NCBI RefSeq assembly: GCF_004357765.1
Contig: NZ_SMTE01000017.1
Coordinates: forward strand, 1 to 64,000
Reading direction: 5' to 3'
Origin: Pseudomonas putida
GTDB lineage: Bacteria > Pseudomonadota > Gammaproteobacteria > Pseudomonadales > Pseudomonadaceae
Length of the DNA stretch: 64,000 nucleotides
Shown here: positions 16,442-24,800 of the stretch, in pieces
How positions within the stretch are numbered: position 1 is the first letter of the stretch
How the letters are laid out: the number at the start of each line of letters is the position of its first letter
The notes under the pieces: model-generated
Seen by the model: only the letters and a program-made list of their open reading frames with translations
Told to the model about the DNA's origin: nothing
Databases searched by the model: none
Position numbers and translations under genes: made by a program

Positions 16442-17590
16442 ATGAAAATCACCAAGCTGACCACCTTCATCGTGCCGCCGCGCTGGTGCTTCCTCAAGGT
16501 CGAAACCGACCAAGGCGTGACCGGCTGGGGCGAGCCCGTGGTCGAAGGGCGCGCCCATACCGTGGCTGCCGCTGTCGAGGAATTGTCCGATTACCTGATC
16601 GGCAAGGATCCGCGCAATATCGAAGACATCTGGACCGTGCTCTATCGCGGAGGCTTCTACCGCGGCGGTGCGGTGCACATGAGCGCCCTGGCCGGTATCG
16701 ACCAGGCCCTGTGGGACATCAAGGGCAAGGCGCTCGGCGTCTCGGTCAGCGACCTGCTCGGCGGTCAGGTGCGCGACAAGATCCGCGTGTACTCGTGGAT
16801 CGGCGGTGACCGCCCGGCGGACACCGCGCGTGCCGCGAAAGAAGCAGTAGGGCGTGGCTTCACAGCGGTGAAGATGAACGGCACCGAGGAGCTGCAGTTC
16901 ATCGACACTTTCGACAAAGTCGAGCAGGCCCTGGCCAATGTCGCCGCCGTGCGCGACGCGGTCGGCCCGAACGTGGGCATCGGCGTCGACTTCCATGGTC
17001 GGGTGCACAAGCCCATGGCCAAGGTGCTGATGAAGGAACTGGACCCATACAAGCTGATGTTCATCGAAGAGCCGGTGCTCAGCGAAAACTACGAAGCGCT
17101 CAAGGAACTCGCGCCGCTGACCAGCACACCGATCGCCCTGGGCGAGCGGCTGTTCTCGCGTTGGGACTTCAAGCGCGTGCTCAGCGAAGGTTACGTCGAC
17201 ATCATCCAGCCCGATGCCTCCCACGCCGGTGGTATCACCGAGACGCGCAAGATCGCCAACATGGCTGAAGCCTACGACGTGGCCCTGGCCTTGCACTGCC
17301 CGTTGGGCCCGATCGCCCTGGCTGCCTGCCTGCAGCTCGACGCCGCCTGCTACAACGCGTTCATCCAGGAGCAGAGCCTGGGCATCCATTACAACGAGAG
17401 CAATGACCTGCTCGACTACGTCAAGGATGCCGGTGTGTTCGACTACGACCAAGGCTTCGTCAAGATCCCCAATGGCCCGGGCCTTGGCATCGAGATCAAC
17501 GAAGAATACGTGATCGAACGCGCGGCGGTCGGCCACCGCTGGCGCAACCCGGTCTGGCGTCACGCCGACGGCAGCTTCGCCGAGTGGTGA
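16442..17590 (+). CDS. dgoD: D-Galactonate dehydratase
   Basis: The 382-residue protein has the exact length of E. coli DgoD and belongs to the enolase superfamily. Metal ligands D183, E209 and E235 and the catalytic histidines H185 and H285 are all present (VDFHG, FIEEP, GERLF and LHCPLGP segments). It dehydrates D-galactonate to 2-keto-3-deoxygalactonate, the first pathway step. GAGAG precedes the start. The gene lies 38 bases after dgoA, which in E. coli is often fused or adjacent. Confidence 0.96.
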   Translation: MKITKLTTFIVPPRWCFLKVETDQGVTGWGEPVVEGRAHTVAAAVEELSDYLIGKDPRNIEDIWTVLYRGGFYRGGAVHMSALAGIDQALWDIKGKALGVSVSDLLGGQVRDKIRVYSWIGGDRPADTARAAKEAVGRGFTAVKMNGTEELQFIDTFDKVEQALANVAAVRDAVGPNVGIGVDFHGRVHKPMAKVLMKELDPYKLMFIEEPVLSENYEALKELAPLTSTPIALGERLFSRWDFKRVLSEGYVDIIQPDASHAGGITETRKIANMAEAYDVALALHCPLGPIALAACLQLDAACYNAFIQEQSLGIHYNESNDLLDYVKDAGVFDYDQGFVKIPNGPGLGIEINEEYVIERAAVGHRWRNPVWRHADGSFAEW

Positions 17591-17677
17591 GGCGGCCCTG
17601 ATCCACCCCAGGCTCAGGGGCGTCCGCGCACCCTGGGTCGGCCGCGACCTCAATAAACATAACAAGAGGCACTTCCC

Positions 17678-18982
17678 ATGCAACCGAATACCCTGACCGG
17701 TCAGGCTGCGTTGGCGACACCCAGCCGCAAGCGGTTCTTCATCATGGTGCTGTTGTTCATCACCGTGGTGATCAATTACCTCGACCGCAGTAACCTGTCC
17801 ATTGCCGCACCTGCCTTGACCAGTGATCTGGGCATCGACCCGATTCATGTCGGTCTGATCTTTTCCGCCTTCGGCTGGACCTATGCCGCCATGCAGATTC
17901 CCGGTGGCTGGCTGGTCGACCGGGTGCCGCCGCGCATCCTCTACACCGCTGCGCTGGCGCTGTGGTCGATCGCCACGGTACTGCTCGGTTTCGCCGCCAG
18001 CTTCATCGCCTTGTTCGCCCTGCGCATGGCGGTCGGCGCCCTGGAGGCGCCGGCTTACCCGATCAACAGCCGCGTGGTCACCACCTGGTTCCCCGAGCGC
18101 GAGCGCGCCACGGCCATCGGTTTCTACACCTCCGGGCAGTTCGTCGGCCTGGCGTTCTTGACCCCGGTGCTGGCCTGGCTGCAGCACCAGTACGGCTGGC
18201 ACATGGTATTCGTCGCTACCGGCGCGGTGGGCATTCTCTGGGCCGTGATCTGGTACGCGGTGTATCGCGAACCGCGTGACTTCAAAGGCGTCAACGACGG
18301 CGAGATCGAGCTGATCCGCGAAGGCGGCGGCCTGGTCGATATCCAGACCGAGCAGGCCAAGGCCCGCTTCAGTTGGACCGACCTGGGGGTGGTGCTGAGC
18401 AAGCGTAAGCTGTGGGGCATCTACCTGGGCCAGTTCTGCCTCAATTCGACGCTGTGGTTCTTCCTTACCTGGTTCCCGACCTACCTGGTGAAATACCGCG
18501 GCATGGACTTCATCAAGTCCGGCCTGTTGGCTTCGCTGCCGTTCCTGGCGGCCTTCGTCGGCGTGCTGTGCTCGGGGTTCTTCTCCGACTGGCTGATTCG
18601 GCGCGGCGCCAGCGTCGGCTTCGCCCGCAAATTGCCGATCATTGGCGGGCTGCTGATTTCCACGGCGATCATTGGCGCCAACTTCGTCGACTCCACCGCC
18701 TGGGTGATCGCCTTCCTGGCGCTGGCGTTCTTCGGCAACGGCCTGGCCTCGATCACCTGGTCGCTGGTCTCGACCCTGGCGCCGGCACGTCTGCTCGGGT
18801 TGACCGGTGGGGTGTTCAACTTCATCGGCAACCTGTCGGCGATCGTCACCCCCATCGTCATCGGCTTTCTCGCCAGCGGCGACTCGTTCGCCCCGGCCAT
18901 CACCTATATCTCGCTGGTGGCGCTGGCCGGTGCGCTGTCGTACATCCTGCTGGTGGGCAAGGTGGAACGTATCGAGTTGTAG
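17678..18982 (+). CDS. dgoT: MFS sugar-acid symporter (DgoT-like)
   Basis: The 434-residue protein has twelve predicted membrane segments. It carries anion:cation symporter (ACS) family signatures: INYLDRSNLSIAAPAL in helix 1, the GGWLVDRVPPR loop, and PAYPINSRVVTTWFPERERA. It probably co-transports D-galactonate with protons across the inner membrane. An AAGAGG ribosome binding site precedes the start, within a CA-rich leader (AATAAACATAACAAG). An imperfect hairpin lies in the 87-base gap after dgoD. Confidence 0.92.
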   Translation: MQPNTLTGQAALATPSRKRFFIMVLLFITVVINYLDRSNLSIAAPALTSDLGIDPIHVGLIFSAFGWTYAAMQIPGGWLVDRVPPRILYTAALALWSIATVLLGFAASFIALFALRMAVGALEAPAYPINSRVVTTWFPERERATAIGFYTSGQFVGLAFLTPVLAWLQHQYGWHMVFVATGAVGILWAVIWYAVYREPRDFKGVNDGEIELIREGGGLVDIQTEQAKARFSWTDLGVVLSKRKLWGIYLGQFCLNSTLWFFLTWFPTYLVKYRGMDFIKSGLLASLPFLAAFVGVLCSGFFSDWLIRRGASVGFARKLPIIGGLLISTAIIGANFVDSTAWVIAFLALAFFGNGLASITWSLVSTLAPARLLGLTGGVFNFIGNLSAIVTPIVIGFLASGDSFAPAITYISLVALAGALSYILLVGKVERIEL

Positions 18983-18987
18983 TCGTG

Positions 18988-19015
18988 GCAGGCGGGCGAA
19001 CATAATGCCGCCTGC
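18988..19015 (+). other. Hairpin between dgoT and iclR
   Basis: GCAGGCGG (18988-18995) and CCGCCTGC (19008-19015) form a perfect 8-bp stem with a 12-base loop and no T tract. It may stabilise the dgoT end or attenuate read-through into iclR. Confidence 0.4.
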
Positions 19016-19022
19016 TCCCTGA

Positions 19023-19034
19023 TTCAACGTTGAA
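19023..19034. promoter_or_regulatory. Palindrome at the iclR start
   Basis: TTCAACGTTGAA is a perfect 12-bp palindrome ending 8 bases before the iclR ATG. It could be an autoregulatory operator. It differs from the dgoK-upstream palindromes. Confidence 0.3.
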
Positions 19035-19042
19035 GGCTGCCC

Positions 19043-19843
19043 ATGCAGGAAGACGCTTCGAAATCCACCGCCGCGCCAACCGGTACCCAGACCCTGCTGC
19101 GCGGCTTGGCCGTGGTCCAGGCGGTGGCCGCGGGTGCCCGCGACCTGAAGGACATCGCCCAGGCGATCGGTACCACCCGCAGCACCACCCACCGCCTGGT
19201 CAGTTGCCTGGTGGACGAACGCTATCTGCGGGTCTTGCCGCAGGTGGGCTACCTGCTCGGTCCGAAGCTGATCGAACTGGGCTTCCAGGCCCGCGAAGAG
19301 CTGCCTTTGGTGGCGCTCGCCGGGCCTTACCTGGACGAATTGTCGGCGCTGACCGGCGATACCATCCACCTGGCAATCCGCGAGGGCGACGAGGTGCTCT
19401 ATCTGCACAAGACGCCGGGGCGCAATGGCCCGGAGATGCGCTCGCGGGTGGGTCATCGCATGCCGCTGGCGCGCACCGGCATCGGCAAGGCGTTGATGCT
19501 CGACGACACCCCGGCTCAGTGGCAGCGCTTGTACGAGACCAGCCTGCCGGTAGGCGGCAAGAGCAACTTCTGGCCCAGCCACACCGAACAGAGCTGGGCG
19601 CAGTTCGAACAGCGCATGCTCGAGTACGTGACGGGCGGCTATGCCTTCGATCTGGAAGACAACGAACCGTCGATCCGCTGCGTCGCGGCGCCGGTCAGAG
19701 ACGCCAGCGGAGGCATCGTCGCCGGCATCAGCGTGGCCAGCACGGTGCCGTACATGCCCGAGCAGAAGATGCGCGAGCTGGTACCGGTGATCAAGGCGGT
19801 GACGGCGCGGTTGTCGGCGGAGTTGGGGTGCACGCGGGCGTGA
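19043..19843 (+). CDS. IclR-family transcriptional regulator
   Basis: The 266-residue protein has an N-terminal winged helix-turn-helix (residues about 18-75, with DLKDIAQAIGTTRSTTHRLVS) and the IclR effector domain with GPKLIELGF, RVGHRMPLARTGIGKALML and the C-terminal GGIVAGISVAST region. As the last gene of the dgo cluster it is the likely local regulator of galactonate use. E. coli instead uses a GntR-type DgoR. It is convergent with the T6SS immunity genes. Confidence 0.93.
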   Translation: MQEDASKSTAAPTGTQTLLRGLAVVQAVAAGARDLKDIAQAIGTTRSTTHRLVSCLVDERYLRVLPQVGYLLGPKLIELGFQAREELPLVALAGPYLDELSALTGDTIHLAIREGDEVLYLHKTPGRNGPEMRSRVGHRMPLARTGIGKALMLDDTPAQWQRLYETSLPVGGKSNFWPSHTEQSWAQFEQRMLEYVTGGYAFDLEDNEPSIRCVAAPVRDASGGIVAGISVASTVPYMPEQKMRELVPVIKAVTARLSAELGCTRA

Positions 19844-19856
19844 GCGCGGGCCAGCG

Positions 19857-19883
19857 TTACGCGTATTGGACGAAAAAGAGCCC
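19857..19883 (-). pseudogene. Vestigial 3' end of a third DUF1963-like immunity gene
   Basis: The minus strand encodes GLFFVQYA followed by a TAA stop. This is identical to the last eight residues of the immunity-like protein at 21168-21830 and close to the FFIQFT end of its paralogue at 19910-20572. Nothing upstream of it is in frame or similar, so it is a stranded gene tail. A weaker related segment (rc GTTTTTGTCCAACAG) sits at 19882-19896. Confidence 0.65.
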
Positions 19884-19909
19884 TGTTGGACAAAAACGCT
19901 GGTTTGGCA

Positions 19910-20572
19910 TCATGTGAACTGGATAAAAAAGAATCCTGCCTCGTCTCCTTCCTTGCCACGCCGCGCTCGCATGTCGAGAAAGACATAGCCGATTCCCTCG
20001 GCGAGCAACCCATCATGCTGCGGGCTGGCTTCCGTCACATCGCCGTCTGCGAGCTGCATCAGAAACATGTACCGATCCGGAGGATAGATTGGGTCTTGCA
20101 ACCAACCGGGTCGGCCGCTTGGCTTGCTCAAGTCAATGCCACTATCTTCGTGGGCATGCTCATCTTCCAATTCATCATCGGTCATCTCCTCGAAATCGAT
20201 GAACGCACTCTGCAACAGCAGTGGATGATCGCTAGGGACGATCGGTTTCTCGGCCAACTCGTGAAGAATGACTCGGGCATAGCCGTTCTTGATGACTTCC
20301 TGTAGCTCCGAGGGTTGGTTGACCGTATAGCGACGCTGCAAGTTATGGCTGAAGTCCCCATCTCGCAGTTGTCGTGCCGCTATGAATAACGTGACGGCCA
20401 TACCCGGCGGCAGCAACCTTGCGGGGCGGAAACGTTCGGTGAGGGTCAGCAGTGGCGTCAGCAGTTCGCCGCTTTCCGGGCTGACGGGCCACAGTGACAG
20501 GTCGTTGAGAAAGGCACCTCCGCCTACCTGGCCGAAGCCCTCATCCTGTTGTGAAAGCACGATCTTTTGCAT
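19910..20572 (-). CDS. DUF1963-like putative Rhs immunity protein (distal copy)
   Basis: The 220-residue protein is a paralogue, of identical length, of the gene at 21168-21830. Both start KIV-x(5-6)-GFGQVGG and share WP near residue 26, LPPGMAVTLFI-like and G-R-x-x-W-L/M-Q-D-P-I-Y blocks, and end in EAGFFFIQ. The GG...WP...LPPG and (S/A)WxQDP...LLxQL pattern fits the DUF1963/YwqG fold. I start it at 20572, where AAGGA is 11 bases upstream, not at 20629. It is the last gene of the vgrG-eag-rhs operon. Its role as immunity protein is inferred from position and duplication. Confidence 0.65.
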   Translation of the reverse strand: MQKIVLSQQDEGFGQVGGGAFLNDLSLWPVSPESGELLTPLLTLTERFRPARLLPPGMAVTLFIAARQLRDGDFSHNLQRRYTVNQPSELQEVIKNGYARVILHELAEKPIVPSDHPLLLQSAFIDFEEMTDDELEDEHAHEDSGIDLSKPSGRPGWLQDPIYPPDRYMFLMQLADGDVTEASPQHDGLLAEGIGYVFLDMRARRGKEGDEAGFFFIQFT

Positions 20573-20625
20573 GGTTAGTAACATCCTTCCCGCCAACGAT
20601 GGTCCAGCATTCTTTCGAGCCTCGC

Positions 20626-21147
20626 TCAACCGAGTCTGCCGTGTTCGAGCACTGACTGGAGTTCGCTGATGAGACTGGCGAGTTCGGTGTAGTCAAAGGT
20701 CGCGAAATGCACATCGCGGGACGCGGTTCTGAGGTCCTCGAAGGGTGTGTTTTCCTCCTCGCAGGTGATCTGCCACATGATTCGTCCGTGCGTTTCGTCC
20801 AACCGGTACGAGAACACCGTGTAGCAATCGAACAACGTCCCGCAGGTGAGCAAGTAGGGGCGAGCCTCTTCGCTGAAGTCCTTGTCGTCGTCTTCATCCC
20901 AGGATTCCAGGTCCTGATTCAGGGTGCTGAACAGTTGGTGGTCGTCCTTGCCCTGATAGCGTGCGGTCAGATGCGGTTTCTTTCTCATGTCGAGTAAGCA
21001 ACCCAAGAGATAGCCATCCAGGTAGATCAAGTCTTCCAGGCTGCCCAATTGCTCATTGCCGAACCAGAGGCAGGCATGGCCCAAAGCAGAGCCCATGTGC
21101 GTCATCGCACTCTCGATGGCTATTGAATGCTTGTTCCCTATCAGCAT
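20626..21147 (-). CDS. Putative immunity protein, Imm42-like
   Basis: The 173-residue acidic protein begins MLIGNKHSIAIES and continues GHACLWFGNEQLGSLED. This resembles the start of immunity protein 42 families (I/L-G-x-K-x-x-F/I-A-I-E, then W-x-x-G-x-x-I/L-G-x-x-E). The match is from memory and only moderate. Translation could instead start at a GTG at 21171 overlapping the stop of the upstream gene; neither start has a good ribosome binding site. It lies between two DUF1963-like paralogues, so the order is duplicated gene, unrelated gene, duplicated gene. Confidence 0.5.
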   Translation of the reverse strand: MLIGNKHSIAIESAMTHMGSALGHACLWFGNEQLGSLEDLIYLDGYLLGCLLDMRKKPHLTARYQGKDDHQLFSTLNQDLESWDEDDDKDFSEEARPYLLTCGTLFDCYTVFSYRLDETHGRIMWQITCEEENTPFEDLRTASRDVHFATFDYTELASLISELQSVLEHGRLG

Positions 21148-21167
21148 TACAGTCAGTATTTGCTCTT

Positions 21168-21830
21168 TCACGCATATTGGACGAAGAATAGTCCGGCCTC
21201 GTCGCCTTGTTTTTTTCTTCGCGCCTGTTTGTCCAGATACACAAAACCGACGCCGTCGAGGAAGATACCCTCCTGTGTGGGTGCCCATCGACTGATGTCG
21301 TAATCGGTCAATTGCAGAAGCAGTACGTACCGGCTTGAAAGATAGATCGGGTCTTGCATCCAGCTCGCTCGACCGAGCTGCTTGCTGATGCCCAGGCCTG
21401 CATACTCGTCGGCATGCTCTTCTTCGAATTCTTCGTCTGTCATCGGCTCGAAGTCGATGTAACGACGCTCGAGCAAGAACGTTCCGGTCGGAGCAGGCAG
21501 CTCCCGATCGGTCAACCGATGGAGAAGAACCCGGGCAAAGCCATTGTGAGTGTTCGGTAGCTCCGCTTCATCATGAACGGTGTAGCGTCTGATGACGGAC
21601 TGATTGAAGTAACCGTCGCGTTTTCGAGCAGTGATGAAAACGGTCGCTGCCATCCCCGCAGGAAAGACCGGCGCCGGTAGGAACTTTTCCGTGATGGTGC
21701 ACAGGGGGGTCATTGGCTCCTGGGTGTCGGGCGCCAAAGGCCACAAAGTGGGATCGTCCATGCGAACGCTACCACCCACCTGACCGAACCCTTTGTCACG
21801 CTCGGTAAACACAATTTTGTTCGAGTTCAA
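21168..21830 (-). CDS. DUF1963-like putative cognate immunity protein of the Rhs effector
   Basis: The 220-residue acidic protein starts one base after the Rhs stop codon, the classical position of the cognate immunity gene. It carries GFGQVGGSVRM, DPTLWPLAPD, FPAGMAATVFI, RASWMQDPIY and a C-terminal EAGLFFVQYA, consistent with the DUF1963/YwqG fold. It is a paralogue of the gene at 19910-20572. It has no signal peptide, so it would act in the cytoplasm, which fits a nuclease-type toxin. Function is inferred from context. Confidence 0.7.
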   Translation of the reverse strand: MNSNKIVFTERDKGFGQVGGSVRMDDPTLWPLAPDTQEPMTPLCTITEKFLPAPVFPAGMAATVFITARKRDGYFNQSVIRRYTVHDEAELPNTHNGFARVLLHRLTDRELPAPTGTFLLERRYIDFEPMTDEEFEEEHADEYAGLGISKQLGRASWMQDPIYLSSRYVLLLQLTDYDISRWAPTQEGIFLDGVGFVYLDKQARRKKQGDEAGLFFVQYA

Positions 21831-21831
21831 T

Positions 21832-24800
21832 TCAGTAACACCCTTTGCTTTTTGCGTACGACCGGGCTAACCGCCTGGCAGTGCGGAGTTGTTGCTGTGT
21901 CACGGTACCATTCAACACCAGCGTGTTGTGGATGGCTTCGGACATCAGTCGAATTTCTAGCTTGCCGCGTTTGAGCATCTGGTTCGGCCCGAGCCCTCGC
22001 AGGGCCCTCAGGCGACGCTCTTCATTGTGAACGATGGTATGGTTCTTTTGCGTGAGCGCCATTGCAGGATTGCCAATTACCCTGGATGTCTTAGCAATGC
22101 CTTTGTCCTGCATGAACTTGTGACGCATGATCTCATGTGCTTGATGCCCATCCTTGTAGTGAGGATCGGTACCGAACCCTGCTACCTCTCCCTGCTTGAG
22201 TTTGGCCAGCCCCCATGGATCCAGCCAGGTAAACGGATTGGGCGCATAGGCATACAGGTTCAAGCCACCGGCCAAGCCGATCGGATCAGGCTGTGTGAAA
22301 CGACCGATATCCGGGTCATAGAAGCGGAACAGGTTGTAGTGCAAACCGATTTCGCGGTCCAGATACTGGCCCTGGAAACGCAGGTTCTGTTCCTCGACCA
22401 GCCCCGGGGCCCGCTGTTCCTCCCAGCTCATGCCCCAGGTCAGGTAACGCGCCGACCACACCACCTGGCCGTGGTCGTCGGTCAGTTGCTCAGGCAGTCC
22501 GTTGAGGTCGTTGTGATAGTGGCGCAGTTGTTGATGCGCGCCTTGGCCGTCTACACGGGCGAGTGGTTCATGGCCATCGTCTTCGTATAGATACAGCGTC
22601 GACAGCCCATTGCGTTGTTCGCCGAGCAGGCGCAGGCCACTCCAGCTGAAGCGGGTGCGGCAGACCACCTGGCCGTCCAGCGTCGATTCGATCTTTTCGG
22701 TGCGCCGGCCCATTGGGTCGTAACGCATGTCGACGATGCGCTCGCGTCCGGGTTGCAGGTTGCGCACCCGTATCAGCCGGTGGTCGGCGTCATAATGGAA
22801 ATGCTGGGTACCGCGTCGGCGGCTGCGTTTTTCCACCAGCCGACCGAAGCCGTCGTAGCGATAGCGCTTGTCCTCGAATGTGACCAGGCGGTTGTGCCTG
22901 ACCAAGCCTGCGCCGACTGCTGTTGGGTCGAGCAGATTGCCTGCCGGGTCGTAGCGGAATGCCTCGCGCTGCCCGCTGGGGCTGTCCTGGCGGCCAAGCA
23001 CGTGGCCGCTACCATCGTGCTGGAGTGCCTGCAGATAGCCCATGCCCGGGTGCTGCACCTCGCGCATCGCCAGTTGGTCGGCAGCGTCGAATTGGTAGCG
23101 CAGTTGGCTTGGCGCCGGTAACTGGCTGGGTTGCGATGCCGGTCGGCGGAGCAGGGTACGCAGGCGCCCAGTGCGGTCGTAAAGGCGCTGGGTGGCAAGG
23201 GGGCCTTGCAGACGCAGGGTTTCCCGGTGCAGGCGATCACGCTCGAAATCGCATACCACCTGCCCGTCGAGGTTGACCTGGTGCAGATGCCCGCTGCCGT
23301 AGTACAGACGGTTGATCCAGCGGCCATCGGGCACCCGCGTGCGGGTGACGTTGCCCAACGGATCGTACTGGTGCTGCACGCTGCCGTCGGCGCTGCGCTC
23401 CTCGCGCAGTTGGCCTAGCGCATCGAAGACGAAGCCTAGTTCCTCGACCTGGCCATCCGCGGCGGTGCGGCGGATGGCGACCACATTGTCCAGCGGGTCG
23501 TTGCTGTAGTCGGTACGTGCATCAGCGGTATGGCGAGTGAGAAGCCGGCCGACCGCGTCGTACTCCATGCGATGAACGATCGGTGCTTGCTCGCTGCCTG
23601 GCGCGGGTACGAAAGTCACTTGGTCAAGATGGTCCAGTGCATCGTACTGGTAACGTCGCGAGCTGGCGTCGAGGTCGTGCTCTGCGATCAAGCGGTTGCC
23701 CGCGTCCCAATCGAAGCGGTAGGCCTCGCCATTTTCGTTGTAGAGGGCAAGCAGGCGACCGTAGCCGTCGTACTGGTAGCGTACCTGTCGGCCCAGCGGG
23801 TCGATGCGCAGTTCCAGTTGGCCGCGGCGATTACGCTGGTAGTGGGTGACGTGACCCGCTGTGTCCACGTGCCGGATCAACAGGCCAGCGCCGTCGAGTT
23901 CGAACGTTTCGCTACGACCATCGGGCAGGGTCACGCTGCGCAAGCGACCCTTGCCATCGTGGTGGTACTCGGTGCGCTCGCCCTGGGCGTCGGTGATCGA
24001 CTGCAGATGGCCCAATGGGTCGTAACCAAGTCGGGTGAGGTATCCGGAACAATCTTTGTGTTCGACCAGCAGCCCCAGGTCGTTCCAGCGCAGGTGCCGA
24101 CTCGAACCGTTGGCGTCGATGATCTCGACGGGATTGCCCAGGCTGTCATGGCGATACTGGGTATGTTGGCCCAGCGGGTCTGTTTCGCGAATGCAGTTGC
24201 CGCGTTGATCGTAGGCGAAGGTCCAGCGCTGGCCGGCCTGATCGGTCTGGCTGCGTGGCAGCGACCAATGTTCCAGCCACTCGGTGGACTCGCTGCGCCC
24301 CAGTGGGTCTATGGTTTCGGCAATGTTGCCCGACGCATCGTAGAAATACTGCCAACGTCCACCCATCGGGTCGATCGCCGCCAGCAGTTGGCGCTCGTCG
24401 TTCCATTCAAAACGCCAGGTCCGCGCCAGTTCATCGGTGTAGGCGGTGATCTGGTATTGCTCGTTCCAATGGCGCACGGCAACGCGATCGAGACTGTCGG
24501 TCGCGCGGGTGATGCCAGCGGCAATGTCGTACTCGAAAGCGTAGCTGTCACCGGCGTCGGTCCAATGCCGTGCTACCCGCCAGCCATCGTCATGCTGCGC
24601 CCATTCGTAGAAACAGCGCAGGCCGCTGCCGGTGCGGTGTTCGATCATGCGCCTGGCAGGGTCGTAGGCGAAGCTGCGCACCACCTGGTCCGCACCGTCC
24701 AGCACTTGGGCCAGATCGCCGCTGGCGTCGTAGCGATAACTGGCCAATCGTCGCGACTGACCGTCGGTCGCCTGATGGTCCACGTGGCTGACCCGCTGCG

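Noticed and set aside
16364-19582. 1072-residue minus-strand reading frame opposite dgoD, dgoT and iclR
   Set aside because: It is an antisense shadow with no recognisable domain. The plus-strand genes have conserved active sites and ribosome binding sites.
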